A stretch of DNA of 49,169 bases from Sphingobium sp. (GTDB lineage Bacteria; Pseudomonadota; Alphaproteobacteria; Sphingomonadales; Sphingomonadaceae), in assembly GCA_013911745.1 (NCBI GenBank), contig JACESO010000008.1, positions 1 through 49,169 on the forward strand, read 5' to 3'. Shown here in pieces: positions 1 to 7,685 of the stretch (its first letter is position 1; every line of letters begins with the position of its first letter). A model generated the notes under the pieces. The model saw only the letters and a program-made list of their open reading frames with translations, had not been told where the DNA came from and ran no database searches. The position numbers and the translations under genes are program-made.

Positions 1-610
1 GCAACAGGGCATATTTGTCGCCCGCATCCTGCGGCAGCTTGGCGCGGGCGAGGCGGAGCATGTCGGGGCTGCGATCCAGCGCCGTCACCGCGTCCGCCTG
101 CCCCCCGAACAGTTCGATCATGCGCCCGGTGCCGGTGCCGATGTCGAGCATACGTCCGATGGGTTCGCGGGCAAGCAGCGCGATCATCGCGGCTTCGACA
201 TCGGCTTCCGCGACATGGAGCGAGCGGATCGCGTCCCATTGTTCGGCATGTTCGGCGAAATAGCTCTCCGCCGCGCGGGCGCGATCGGCGCGCACGGCGG
301 CCAGGCGCGCCAGATCGGCCGCCTGCCAAAGCGCTTCGGCCGCGGACGGCTCCAGCCGGTCGAACAGGGTGAGGAAAGGGGCGACGGGCGGCGTGCGGGA
401 GAGGCGCAGGAAAACCCAGTTACCTTCCTTGCGCCGTTCCACCAGCCCGGCTTCGGCCAGTATGCGGACGTGGCGCGACACGCGCGGCTGGCTCTGCCCC
501 ACAACCTGCGCGATCTCCCCCACGGCCAGTTCCATGGCACGCAGGAGATGGACGATGCGCAGCCGCGTGGGATCGCCAAGTGCCCGGAAAATGTCGAGTG
601 CCGCGTGCAT
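1..610 (-). CDS. ArsR-family regulator fused to a SAM-dependent methyltransferase domain (3' end cut off by the window)
   Basis: The reading frame begins at ATG 610 and is open to base 1, giving 203 residues with the C-terminus outside the window. Residues 1-85 form an ArsR winged helix: it opens MHAALDIFRALGDPTRLRIV, and the recognition helix region reads GQSQPRVSRHVRILAEAGLV. From about residue 145 a class I methyltransferase begins, with the SAM-binding motif I as LDIGTGTGRM. No CxC-type metal site is visible, so a metal sensor is unlikely. Fusions of this architecture belong, as I recall, to the SahR-like group sensing S-adenosylhomocysteine and controlling methionine-cycle genes (metF, metH). 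The 10-bp-arm palindrome just upstream fits autoregulation. Target genes would lie beyond base 1, so the regulon is inference. Confidence 0.85.
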   Translation of the reverse strand, partial: MHAALDIFRALGDPTRLRIVHLLRAMELAVGEIAQVVGQSQPRVSRHVRILAEAGLVERRKEGNWVFLRLSRTPPVAPFLTLFDRLEPSAAEALWQAADLARLAAVRADRARAAESYFAEHAEQWDAIRSLHVAEADVEAAMIALLAREPIGRMLDIGTGTGRMIELFGGQADAVTALDRSPDMLRLARAKLPQDAGDKYALL

Positions 611-618
611 GGAAGGAT

Positions 619-640
619 CATATAAAGAAATCTTTATATG
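619..640. promoter_or_regulatory. Perfect inverted repeat, likely ArsR/SahR-type operator
   Basis: CATATAAAGA and TCTTTATATG form perfect 10-bp arms around a 2-bp AA spacer, ending 9 bases upstream of the ATG of the ArsR-methyltransferase gene. The AT-rich palindrome stands out against GC-rich surroundings. Its size and position suit a homodimeric winged-helix repressor acting on its own promoter. Confidence 0.75.
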
Positions 641-827
641 CGTCAATGGGCAGGTGTTCGGGGTAGCCATGAGGCGGTTTTGTGCCCCCTCTCCCTTTGC
701 GCCACGTTAAAAACGGATTGCGTTGGATCGCCCAACTCATTACGAATCGGCGCGCAGGCGCAATGGGGGGTGAGCTTTTCTCCGAGAGTGGTCTGCAATT
801 TGTTTTTCTCAGAGAGGGGTTTAGCCC

Positions 828-1043
828 ATGACCAAGTCGATTGCTCTTTCGTTCGTTCTCGCTGCTTCGCTCGGCCTCGCTGCTTGCTCGGGCGGCCATG
901 AAAACGCCACCAACAACGCCGCGAACGCCGCTGAAAACGCTTCGAACGCTGCCGACAACGCCATGAACGCTGCGCTGAACGCCGCCGACAACGCCGCGAA
1001 CGCCGCGTCGAACGCGACGAACAACGCCGCGAACGCGATGTAA
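828..1043 (+). CDS. Small Asn/Ala-repeat lipoprotein
   Basis: A 71-residue protein. Residues 1-20 form a lipoprotein signal with lipobox LAAC, so acylation at Cys20 is expected. After a short GGHEN linker the rest is almost only Ala and Asn with occasional Glu, Asp, Ser, Thr, Met or Leu. The NAA/NA spacing alternates roughly seven and four residues, as in 11-residue helical repeats, so a long amphipathic or coiled-coil helix lying in the periplasm, rather like Lpp, is possible. The coding DNA is a run of AACGCC-type units. I do not recognise a function; similar Ala/Asn-rich lipoproteins are common hypotheticals in sphingomonads. It is followed by a clear hairpin terminator, so it is probably monocistronic and well expressed. 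Confidence 0.8.
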   Translation: MTKSIALSFVLAASLGLAACSGGHENATNNAANAAENASNAADNAMNAALNAADNAANAASNATNNAANAM

Positions 1044-1072
1044 GTCCCACCGGGGATTTCGAGTTTAGGGAG

Positions 1073-1104
1073 GGGGTCGCACCGGAAACGGCGCGGCCCC
1101 TTTT
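1073..1104 (+). terminator. Intrinsic terminator after the Asn/Ala lipoprotein gene
   Basis: GGGGTCGC (1073-1080) pairs with GCGGCCCC (1093-1100) with one T-G wobble. The stem continues inward as CCG/CGG around a GAAA tetraloop and is followed by TTTT. It lies 30 bases after the stop codon. Confidence 0.75.
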
Positions 1105-1127
1105 CCTTTGGCGGGAGGATCAGCGCG

Positions 1128-1358
1128 ATGCGGATGGGATGGGCCATGTCCCTGCTGGCGATGCTGACTGCCTGCGGGTCGGGCGATCAGGACGGCGTCG
1201 GCGGCGTTAGCGCCGGCGACGCCAAAGCGCTCAACGAAGCCGCCGCCCGGCTGGACGCGGAACCGCGCGGATCGGCGGATGCCGGCCTCAATCCTGCCGC
1301 GACCAGCGCCGCGCGCGCGGATCGCGAGAGACGACCGCCGAAGGGCATTCCGCGCTGA
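1128..1358 (+). CDS. Small hypothetical lipoprotein
   Basis: A 76-residue protein with a short signal whose lipobox reads LTAC, predicting lipidation at Cys16; the mature part (about 60 residues) is polar and Ala/Asp/Arg-rich with no recognisable domain. ATG 1128 is chosen because GGGAGG lies nine bases upstream; a later in-frame ATG (1146) would leave too short a signal sequence. It is transcribed in the same direction as the preceding repeat lipoprotein but separated from it by a terminator. Function unknown. Confidence 0.65.
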   Translation: MRMGWAMSLLAMLTACGSGDQDGVGGVSAGDAKALNEAAARLDAEPRGSADAGLNPAATSAARADRERRPPKGIPR

Positions 1359-1364
1359 ACCGCG

Positions 1365-1397
1365 AAAAGGCCGCCCCTCTTGTGAGGAGCAGCCTTT
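1365..1397. terminator. Hairpin terminator between convergent genes
   Basis: AAAGGC (1366-1371) pairs with GCCTTT (1392-1397), and the inner CCTC/GAGG stem closes a TTGT loop, with two mismatches. Read on the minus strand it ends in TTTT, so it best serves the glycine-zipper gene; it may also stop the plus-strand lipoprotein transcript. Confidence 0.55.
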
Positions 1398-1421
1398 CCC
1401 TTGGTCGTATAAGACGGGATA

Positions 1422-1859
1422 TCAGCAGTTGCGGTCGATCGCCCGACCGGCCAGCGCGCCTACGCCCGCCCCGACGATCGCGCCGGTGGTGCCATCGCCA
1501 CGGCGGTAGCCGTACCGGTCACGCCCGCCCTTGCCGATCTCGTTCCCCAGCAGCCCACCGGCGATCGCGCCGATGATGGTGCCGCCCGTGCCATTGTCCC
1601 GGCAGCGATAGCCGCCGCGATAGCCACGATAGCCGCCGCGATAATAATCGCCGCGATAGCCACGGTCATAGCCGCGATAATAACCGCCACGGTCGCCGCG
1701 ATAACCGCGATAGCCGCGGTCGTAACCGCCGCGATAATAGTCGCCCCGTTCATAGCCGCCGCGATAATATTGGGCGCTGGCAGGGGCCGTAGTGGCGACG
1801 AAGGACGCAGCGCCCATTGCCAGAGCGGCTCCCATATTCACAAGAAACTTCATCTTCAT
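1422..1859 (-). CDS. Glycine-zipper 2TM-domain envelope protein with Arg-Gly-Tyr repeats
   Basis: A 145-residue exported protein. ATG 1859 is preferred over in-frame starts further upstream because GGAGGAGC precedes it and the product then opens with a signal peptide cleaved after ...APASA. The next ~55 residues are repeats built from RGGY, DRGY and GDYYRGG, strongly basic and aromatic. The C-terminal ~60 residues contain GTIIGAIAGGLLGNEIGKGG and GAIVGAGVGALAGRAID, typical of the glycine-zipper 2TM (Rick_17kDa/OmpA-linked) family that inserts into the outer membrane. The DNA repeats at about 1600-1770 are expected to be slippage-prone, so length variation between strains is likely. Exact role unknown. 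Confidence 0.8.
   Translation of the reverse strand: MKMKFLVNMGAALAMGAASFVATTAPASAQYYRGGYERGDYYRGGYDRGYRGYRGDRGGYYRGYDRGYRGDYYRGGYRGYRGGYRCRDNGTGGTIIGAIAGGLLGNEIGKGGRDRYGYRRGDGTTGAIVGAGVGALAGRAIDRNC
1600..1770 (-). repeat. Degenerate tandem repeat encoding the RGY/RGGY segment
   Basis: Repeated units related to CCGCGATAATAGCCG/ CCACGGTCGTAACC (plus-strand view) recur about ten times with variable spacing. They are in frame with the glycine-zipper gene and explained by its repeated RGGYxRGY peptide. Confidence 0.6.
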
Positions 1860-2051
1860 GGCGTTGCTCCTCCAATAGCCATCCTCTTGGGCGGCGTCCC
1901 TGGACAGAACGGGATTGCCCATCGATTGATCCCGTTATGCCCGAGTCGGTTTGAGCCGAGCCTGAATGGCGGTGACAGCGCTCGTTCATGCTGGCGCATC
2001 TTGTCACGCAACTGCTGCACCTTGACCGATAATCGCCTATGCCGGGCCGCG

Positions 2052-3044
2052 ATGCAGCGAATCCTGATCGTCCTGGCGCTGGCCGTGCTCCTTCTGCCTG
2101 CTCCCCCTGTCAACAAGCCGGCCATTGTTCATGCGGGCGCGCTGCTGGTCCATGCCCACCCCGTAGCGCTGGACAGTGCAGATCCCGAAAGGCGCACCTT
2201 GGGCGCGCTTACCTATTTGGGCGGATGGTCGCTGGAAAGCGATGCTCCGGGGTTCGGAGGCATGTCGTCCCTGCTGGTCGACGGAGACGGACAGGTGCTG
2301 GGCCTGAGCGATTCCGGCACCCTTACCGGGTTCCATGTGGGGTCCGGCCCGGATCGGCGACGCCCCTTCATCGCGCCGCTGCCGATCCGCCCGCAGGACA
2401 GGCATCGCGACTGGTGGATGTGGGATTCGGAATCGATGACCCATGATCCGGAGAGCGACCGCTATTGGGTCGGCTTCGAGATGCTGCAGGCCATCTGTCG
2501 CTATAGTCCGGGGTTCGCGCGGGTGGAGGCGTGCCGCACCTGGCCGGAGATCGTCGCCTGGCCGGAGACCGGGTCGATCGAGTCCCTTGCCCGCCTGCCG
2601 GACGGGCGCTTCATCGCCATTGGCGAGATGGGGATGACACCGGACGGGCGGCATGACGTGCTCCTCTTCGCACGCGATCCTGCCGAAAAGGACACGCCTG
2701 CCCCCATCCATCTGCGCTATGCGCCGCCGCAGGGCTATCGCCCCACCGACGCTGTGGCGCTCGACGCGCGACACCTGCTGGTGCTGAACCGGCGGCTGAC
2801 GGTGCAGGACCTGTTCAGCGCCACCATCGCCATCGTGGAGTTGCCGAAGCGGATGGAAAGCGGGACGGTGTTGAAGGCGCGCACCCTCGCCCGGCTCGCG
2901 CCTCCGCTACTGGCCGACAATTTCGAGGGGATCGCGATCACGCGGGAAAAAGGGCGGTGGGTGATCTGGGTCGTGTCGGACGACAATCACGAATTTTTCC
3001 AGCGCACGCTGCTGCTGAAATTCGGGTTGGCGGCGCTGCTTTGA
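2052..3044 (+). CDS. Esterase-like activity of phytase family protein
   Basis: A 330-residue protein. ATG 2052 gives a hydrophobic N-terminus (MQRILIVLALAVLLLPAPP) that looks like a signal peptide or anchor; the frame is open far upstream but without coding character. The body carries the hallmarks of the phytase-like beta-propeller family (PF13449): an early GGMSSLLVDGDGQVLGLSDSG blade, a WDSESMTHDPESDRYWVGFE segment, SIESLARLPDGRFIAIGE, and a terminal NFEGIAIT...WVVSDDNHEFFQRTLLLKF. Members are putative periplasmic hydrolases of uncertain substrate. It stands alone between the divergent glycine-zipper gene and the convergent rpmB gene. Confidence 0.8.
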   Translation: MQRILIVLALAVLLLPAPPVNKPAIVHAGALLVHAHPVALDSADPERRTLGALTYLGGWSLESDAPGFGGMSSLLVDGDGQVLGLSDSGTLTGFHVGSGPDRRRPFIAPLPIRPQDRHRDWWMWDSESMTHDPESDRYWVGFEMLQAICRYSPGFARVEACRTWPEIVAWPETGSIESLARLPDGRFIAIGEMGMTPDGRHDVLLFARDPAEKDTPAPIHLRYAPPQGYRPTDAVALDARHLLVLNRRLTVQDLFSATIAIVELPKRMESGTVLKARTLARLAPPLLADNFEGIAITREKGRWVIWVVSDDNHEFFQRTLLLKFGLAALL

Positions 3045-3074
3045 AATGCGCCCCGCGGTGAAGGGAGGAAACGC

Positions 3075-3101
3075 AAAAAAGCGGCCCGGTGAGGGGCCGC
3101 T
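3075..3101 (-). terminator. Intrinsic terminator of rpmB
   Basis: On the minus strand AGCGGCCCC pairs with GGGCCGC around a TCACC loop and runs into TTTTTT. It begins 27 bases downstream of the rpmB stop codon. Confidence 0.85.
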
Positions 3102-3128
3102 CCTTATGCCGAAACGAATCGGGGAAGG

Positions 3129-3422
3129 TCAGGCCGCGACGGCGGCCTTCTTCTTGAGGATGTCGCGCTTCAGGCGACGGGCCTTGAGCGACAGCTTGTC
3201 GTCGCTGGTCTTGACCAGCCAGTTGTCCAGGCCGCCATTATGTTCGACCGAACGCAGGCCGTGGGTCGACACGCGCAGCTTGACGGTGGTTTCCAGCGCC
3301 TCGGAGATCAGCGAGACATTCTGGAGGTTCGGCAGGAACACACGCTTGGTCTTGTTGTTGGCGTGGGACACATTGTGACCCACCTGGCGGCCCTTGCCGG
3401 TCAGCTCGCAGATGCGCGACAT
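3129..3422 (-). CDS. rpmB: Large ribosomal subunit protein bL28
   Basis: A 97-residue basic protein opening [20 protein letters not shown], the standard L28 N-terminus, followed by [15 protein letters not shown] and a C-terminal [13 protein letters not shown] tail. The ATG at 3422 is chosen over an in-frame TTG two codons earlier because all L28 proteins begin at this Met. The N-terminal pair of cysteines that would bind zinc in C+ L28 forms is absent apart from the single Cys5, so this is a zinc-free type. It is monocistronic, with its own U-run terminator. Confidence 0.97.
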   Translation of the reverse strand: MSRICELTGKGRQVGHNVSHANNKTKRVFLPNLQNVSLISEALETTVKLRVSTHGLRSVEHNGGLDNWLVKTSDDKLSLKARRLKRDILKKKAAVAA

Positions 3423-3568
3423 AGTCAATCAACCTTTGAATTCGGGTTCGTTCGGAAAGCCGCGCCGATAACGGGATTCGGCCGAGCCGTCAACCCGCAG
3501 CAGCCCCTGGCGCGCAACCCTTTCGCGCGCCGCGGCGTTTGTTCTTCCATATACCCGAGGAGGCGACA

Positions 3569-3790
3569 ATGAAAGCCATAGGCGGCGTGCTGATCGTGAT
3601 TTTGCTGATCCTGGCCGGCGGGATCGCCACCGGCTTCATCGACCTGCAACGCACGCAGGCCGGAAGCCTGCCGGAGGTGCAGGTAAAGCCCGGCGAACTG
3701 CCCAAATATGAAGCGAGCGTCGCCAAGGTCGAAGTGGGCACGCGGAACGAGACCGTTCAGGTGCCGACGGTGGATGTGAAGAAGCCCTGA
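3569..3790 (+). CDS. Small single-pass membrane protein, hypothetical
   Basis: A 73-residue protein starting at ATG 3569, preceded by GAGGAGG at good spacing. Residues 1-24 (KAIGGVLIVILLILAGGIATGF) are one hydrophobic segment, read as an uncleaved N-terminal anchor or signal. The mature part, about 45 residues, is polar with three short VxVxxGE/VQVPTVDV beta-like stretches. It lies 37 bases upstream of tadA and on the same strand. I do not recognise a family; it is conserved-hypothetical in style, with good codon usage for the region. Confidence 0.7.
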   Translation: MKAIGGVLIVILLILAGGIATGFIDLQRTQAGSLPEVQVKPGELPKYEASVAKVEVGTRNETVQVPTVDVKKP

Positions 3791-3827
3791 GATTTGCGGC
3801 GCGGGCGGACTGTTGTAAGGGCGGGGC

Positions 3828-4289
3828 ATGGCTGCTCCGCCCTTTCCCTTGCCCGCCCCCATGCGTCGCGCGCTCGACCTTGCCCGGGCGGCGGGGGAAG
3901 CGGGCGAAGTGCCGATCGGGGCGGTCGTGACGAAGGATGGCGCGATCCTTGGCGAAGGACAGAACCGCAACCGCCGCGACAATGACCCCACCGCCCATGC
4001 CGAAATCGTCGCTATGCGCGCGGCAGCGGCGGCGCTCGGCGATTTCCGCCTGACGGGGTGCGACATCTGGGTCACGCTGGAGCCATGCCCGATGTGCGCG
4101 GGGGCGATTTCCCATGCGCGGATCGCGCGGCTCTATTATGCCGTGTCCGATCCGAAGGGCGGCGCGATCGAACAGGGGCCGCGCCTCTTCACCCAGCCGC
4201 AATGCCTGCATCGGCCTGAGGTCTATGGCGGGCTGGCCGAGGCGGAAGCCTCGGCTCTGCTGCGCGACTTCTTCGCCGTCCGCCGTTAA
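3828..4289 (+). CDS. tadA: tRNA-specific adenosine deaminase
   Basis: A 153-residue cytidine-deaminase-fold enzyme that converts A34 to inosine in tRNA-Arg(ACG). The zinc site is intact: His57 and Glu59 in TAHAEI, with Cys87 and Cys90 in PCPMC, Glu59 being the proton shuttle. The segments GEVPIGAVV and ARLYYAVSDPKGGA are characteristic of TadA. Length matches the family. The stop overlaps by four bases the end of the convergent membrane-protein gene. A general nucleobase deaminase is the alternative, but the PCPMCAGAI and HxEI spacing and the C-terminal DFF element favour TadA. Confidence 0.93.
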   Translation: MAAPPFPLPAPMRRALDLARAAGEAGEVPIGAVVTKDGAILGEGQNRNRRDNDPTAHAEIVAMRAAAAALGDFRLTGCDIWVTLEPCPMCAGAISHARIARLYYAVSDPKGGAIEQGPRLFTQPQCLHRPEVYGGLAEAEASALLRDFFAVRR

Positions 4290-6148
4290 TAGCGGATCCG
4301 GTAGAGCTGGTAGGGCAACGTCATGCCCGTCCTGAGCGGCACCGGCTCCAGCCAGTCAGGCCGTTCGCCCCGCATCAGCCCCGCATAGAAGCCCCTCGGG
4401 CTGCGCGCCTGATAGATGGTGCCTTCAGGGAAAGCCGGGCAGATCAGCAGATAGGTCGCATGATGCTTCGCCGCGATGGGCCGGAAGGCGCTCGCCGGCC
4501 CGTCGAAGGCGTGGTGGATGTCGAGAATCGCGGCGCCATTGCGATGATAGGGGCCGGCGATGGCGCTGTGGTGCGTGGTGGCGATCAGGCGCGGGCCGAG
4601 ATCGACCATGGTGAAGATGGTGGCGGGCGGCAGCTGGTCCAGCACCTCCAGCGCGGGCAGCGTGCGGCACCGGCCGTTCGCCTTGTTGATCGCATCGGTG
4701 CGCGCCTTGGCGGACGGCCGCCAGGGCTTTGGCGTGGTGCCGGTCGCTTGCTGCCAGAGCGCCAGGGCCGGCGCATAGAGGGGCGATGCCGCTGCCGCGA
4801 GCGCGATCAGCGCCGCGCCGATGCCCGCCGCGATCCGCGCCCGCTTCGTGCCGGTGAAGAGCGCCGCGACCAGCCGGTGCGCGGCCCAGGCGGCGGGCGG
4901 GATCGCCAGCAATTGCGCCGCCGGCCCTGCGCGCAACTGCCAGAAGAGCAGCGCGGTCGAGAAGAGCATCATGAGGCCCACCGTGGCCCAGGCCCAGAGC
5001 CGCTCGCTGTCGTGTCGCGAATCCCATAACGCCCAGAGCAGGCCAAGGAGGCCCGCGACCGGCATCGCCATCAGCGGCACGACCATGCTTTGCGCCTGCG
5101 CCGTGATCGGCTTCGCCTCCCGAATGTTGACCAGCCACAGCCGCTGCAGTTCGGGCGAGATTTGGTAGGGACTGAGGCATTGGGGCCAGTTCAGGTAGAG
5201 AAAGGCCGCGACCGCGCCGCCGACGACGGCTCCCGCCGCCATCCGCACCGGCCAACCGCGCAACGGCAGCAGCGACAGCAGCACCATCCCTGCCCCTGCC
5301 GCGCCGAACACCGCCACCCAGATGGGCGAGATCGCGTCGCAAACCATCGCCCGGTTGGCGTAGCTGGCGAAGAGCAGATAGAGGATGGAGGTCGCGCCCG
5401 CCAGGCTGATGCCATAGGGCAGCATCCGCCGCTCCGCGCCCGGTCGGAATACCCAGCGCAGCGCGATCAGCGCGCCGCCCGCCGCCAGATAGACGATCAT
5501 CTCCATGCCGATGGCGACGGACAGCGCGCTGCTGACCCCCGCCATGATGCCGCCGCGCACCCGTCGCTCGTCGATCACCCCGGCCAGCGTCGTCAATGCG
5601 AGCGCCAGTTGCCAGCCATGATGATCGATCCGCATCGGTGCATACATGGCGAGCGCCATTTGCGTCGCGAAGGGCGCAAGCACGGCAAGCAGCCAGCCGT
5701 TCGGACCCGCCAGCCGCCGCCCGATGAAACCGAGGCTCAGCATCAGCAGCAGCAGCGAAAAGAGCGGCGCAATGCCGCAGGCCAGCCGATCGGCCAGCCC
5801 CTGGTCCAAGAAGGCGCGGAAGAACAGCATCAGGCCAGCGATCGGCAGGTCCACCAGCCGCGACCAGTGGATGTTCGCGCCCACAGGCGGGTCCAGCCGA
5901 TACTGGCGCAGGTCGAACCAGCCTTGCCCTGCCAGCCAGTCCTTCACCTGAAGATAGCGGATATTATCGTCCGTATCGCCCAGCACGAGCCAGTGGATCG
6001 CGGGCCAGCGCACCGTGACATATCCGACAGCCGTGGCGATCCAGATCAGCAGGGTCAGCCATTTCCAGTGGCGCTGCGCCTGGTCCAGCAGGATGCGTGC
6101 CCACACAAGGGCGCGGTTTCGCACGCTATGGCCGCTATGCAATGTCAT
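4286..6148 (-). CDS. Polytopic membrane protein, GT-C-like (possible glycosyltransferase)
   Basis: A 620-residue integral membrane protein. Residue 1-40 is cytoplasmic, followed by roughly eleven to twelve hydrophobic segments and a soluble C-terminal domain of about 150 residues ending in PYQLYRIRY. The first extracytoplasmic loop contains GDTDDNIRYLQVKDWLAGQG, then DPPVGANIHWSRLVDLP. An acidic DxDD-type motif in the first large loop with the catalytic region near WS is the signature layout of lipid-linked-sugar (GT-C) transferases such as STT3/PglB and ArnT. Family membership is inferred from layout only. It is divergent from gtrA, a polyprenyl-sugar flippase family, which supports a cell-surface glycosylation role. 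Confidence 0.6.
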   Translation of the reverse strand: MTLHSGHSVRNRALVWARILLDQAQRHWKWLTLLIWIATAVGYVTVRWPAIHWLVLGDTDDNIRYLQVKDWLAGQGWFDLRQYRLDPPVGANIHWSRLVDLPIAGLMLFFRAFLDQGLADRLACGIAPLFSLLLLMLSLGFIGRRLAGPNGWLLAVLAPFATQMALAMYAPMRIDHHGWQLALALTTLAGVIDERRVRGGIMAGVSSALSVAIGMEMIVYLAAGGALIALRWVFRPGAERRMLPYGISLAGATSILYLLFASYANRAMVCDAISPIWVAVFGAAGAGMVLLSLLPLRGWPVRMAAGAVVGGAVAAFLYLNWPQCLSPYQISPELQRLWLVNIREAKPITAQAQSMVVPLMAMPVAGLLGLLWALWDSRHDSERLWAWATVGLMMLFSTALLFWQLRAGPAAQLLAIPPAAWAAHRLVAALFTGTKRARIAAGIGAALIALAAAASPLYAPALALWQQATGTTPKPWRPSAKARTDAINKANGRCRTLPALEVLDQLPPATIFTMVDLGPRLIATTHHSAIAGPYHRNGAAILDIHHAFDGPASAFRPIAAKHHATYLLICPAFPEGTIYQARSPRGFYAGLMRGERPDWLEPVPLRTGMTLPYQLYRIRY

Positions 6149-6193
6149 GCCGCTCGATTAGAGGCTCCGCACCAAAGCGCAACGGGGACCGTC

Positions 6194-6610
6194 ATGAAAT
6201 ATCTGTCATCTTTGTCGCCGGAGCATCAGGCGCTGTTCTGGCAGATCCTGCGCTATGGATTGACGGGGCTGTTCGTCACCGCGTGTCAGGCGGCGATCTA
6301 CTGGGTACTGGCCGCGCTGGCAGGGCTGCATGTGCAGCTTGCCAATTTCATCGGCTATCTGGCGGCGGTCGCGATCGGTTATGTGTCGCACAGCCTGTTC
6401 ACCTTCCGCGGCCATGGCGGCGAGGCGAACCATGCCGCGCGCGGGTTCCGCTTCGTGGCCGTTTCGGTCATCAGTTATGCGCTCAACGCGCTATGGGTGT
6501 TCCTGTGCGTTACGCACCTGCGCTGGCCCGACTGGTCGCCCATTCCCGCCATGATCTTCGTGACGCCCGCGCTGGTGTTCGTGCTCAACCGCCAATGGGT
6601 GTTCCGCTGA
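6194..6610 (+). CDS. GtrA family membrane protein
   Basis: A 138-residue protein with four predicted membrane helices (about residues 17-37, 42-64, 78-98 and 110-132) and the GtrA signature of LRYGLTGLFVT near the start, GYLAAVAIGYVSHSLFTFR in the middle, and VFVLNRQWVFR at the C-terminus. GtrA proteins are thought to flip undecaprenyl-phosphate-linked hexose across the inner membrane for O-antigen or other surface-glycan modification. ATG 6194 is used; the frame is open upstream but that part is antisense to the neighbouring gene. It is divergent, 45 bases from the GT-C-like gene, as expected for a flippase/transferase pair. Confidence 0.88.
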   Translation: MKYLSSLSPEHQALFWQILRYGLTGLFVTACQAAIYWVLAALAGLHVQLANFIGYLAAVAIGYVSHSLFTFRGHGGEANHAARGFRFVAVSVISYALNALWVFLCVTHLRWPDWSPIPAMIFVTPALVFVLNRQWVFR

Positions 6611-6614
6611 CGGG

Positions 6615-7505
6615 CTAGATCGCCAGCGCTACCTGTGGCCGGGCGCGCAGGCGGCTGAGGTCGCGCTGGGGCGGCGCGCCAAAGAGGCGGCGATATTCGC
6701 GGCTGAATTGGGAGGGGCTGTCATAGCCGACGCGGAAACCCGCCTCCGCCGCGTCAAGCCGGTCGGCCAGCATCAGGCTGCGCGCTTCCTGCAGCCGCAA
6801 CTGCTTCTGATATTGCAGCGGCGTCATGGCGGTGGCGCGGCGGAAATGGTCGTGGAAGCTCGACACGCTCATGCCGGCAATCTGCGCCAGCATCGGGCCG
6901 CTGAAAGGCTCGCGGAAATGCGCTTTCAGCCAGGCGATGGCGCGCGCGATCTGGCCCGTGCGGCTCTCGCCCGCGGCGATGGCGCGGACGATGCCGCCGC
7001 TGGGGCCGGTCATCAGGCGCACGATCAGTTCGCGCTCGATCAGCGGCGCGAGCAGCGGGGCGCTATCCGGCTGCCCCAGCAGCGCGGTCAGGCGCGTCGC
7101 GGCATCCAGCAATTCGGGCGTCACCGGTTGCAGGGACATGGCCGGGCCGTCCTGCACCGGGCTTGGCGGCAGCGCGAGCGCGATGTCCGACAGGATCGGC
7201 GGGTCGAGATAGAGGCAGAAGCAGAGATAGGGCTCTTCCCTGCTCGCCCGCATGACGGTGCCGGTGATCGGCAGGTCGAGCGACGCGACGAGATAGCTTG
7301 CCGGTCCATATTCGATAACCGCCTCCCCCATCAGGACGCGCTTGGCACCCTGCGCGATGATGCAAAGCGCGGGGCGCTGGACCATGTGCACTGGCTCGCC
7401 CTGGCTGGACCAGCGGACGACGCCGAGGCGCGGAATTTCGGTTTCGAACAGGCCGTCCGTTTCGGCATATCGGGCAATCAGATCGGCCAAGGCCTGATGG
7501 GACAT
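6615..7505 (-). CDS. AraC family transcriptional regulator (AraC_N type)
   Basis: A 296-residue protein. ATG 7505 follows AAGGAG; longer starts lack a ribosome site. The N-terminal half is the AraC_N cupin-like effector domain (PF06719 type: VHMVQRPALCIIAQGAKRVLMGE, then YLVASLDLPITG), and the C-terminal ~110 residues are two helix-turn-helix units, including MLAQIAGMSVSSFHDHFRRATAMTPLQYQKQLRLQEAR and RVGYDSPSQFSREYRRLFG. Such regulators are typically divergent from an oxidoreductase that they activate, and here the next gene is a divergent short-chain dehydrogenase 180 bases away. The effector is unknown. Confidence 0.9.
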   Translation of the reverse strand: MSHQALADLIARYAETDGLFETEIPRLGVVRWSSQGEPVHMVQRPALCIIAQGAKRVLMGEAVIEYGPASYLVASLDLPITGTVMRASREEPYLCFCLYLDPPILSDIALALPPSPVQDGPAMSLQPVTPELLDAATRLTALLGQPDSAPLLAPLIERELIVRLMTGPSGGIVRAIAAGESRTGQIARAIAWLKAHFREPFSGPMLAQIAGMSVSSFHDHFRRATAMTPLQYQKQLRLQEARSLMLADRLDAAEAGFRVGYDSPSQFSREYRRLFGAPPQRDLSRLRARPQVALAI

Positions 7506-7685
7506 GCGGCATCTCCTTGCGCCCTTCCTATACCGCCGCTGCCAGCGCTTTTCCACGCCCGGCCAGTCGATATCGGAAAATCGTGCAATCTTTCCGGACG
7601 ACCATTCTACCGTCCTTGCCGCCTGTCGCGGCATTTGGGGGTCATCGGATCGAGAGTCGATCCGCCGGACACAGGAGAAGCTATC

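Noticed and set aside
1600-1770. Regularly repeated DNA resembling a short array
   Set aside because: Units are variable, in frame with an exported protein and code for RGGY/RGY peptides, with no unique spacers and no cas genes. Not CRISPR.
4286-6148. AcrB/RND efflux pump identity for the 620-residue membrane protein
   Set aside because: It is too short, has no duplicated six-helix halves or large periplasmic loops, and its acidic first loop fits GT-C better.
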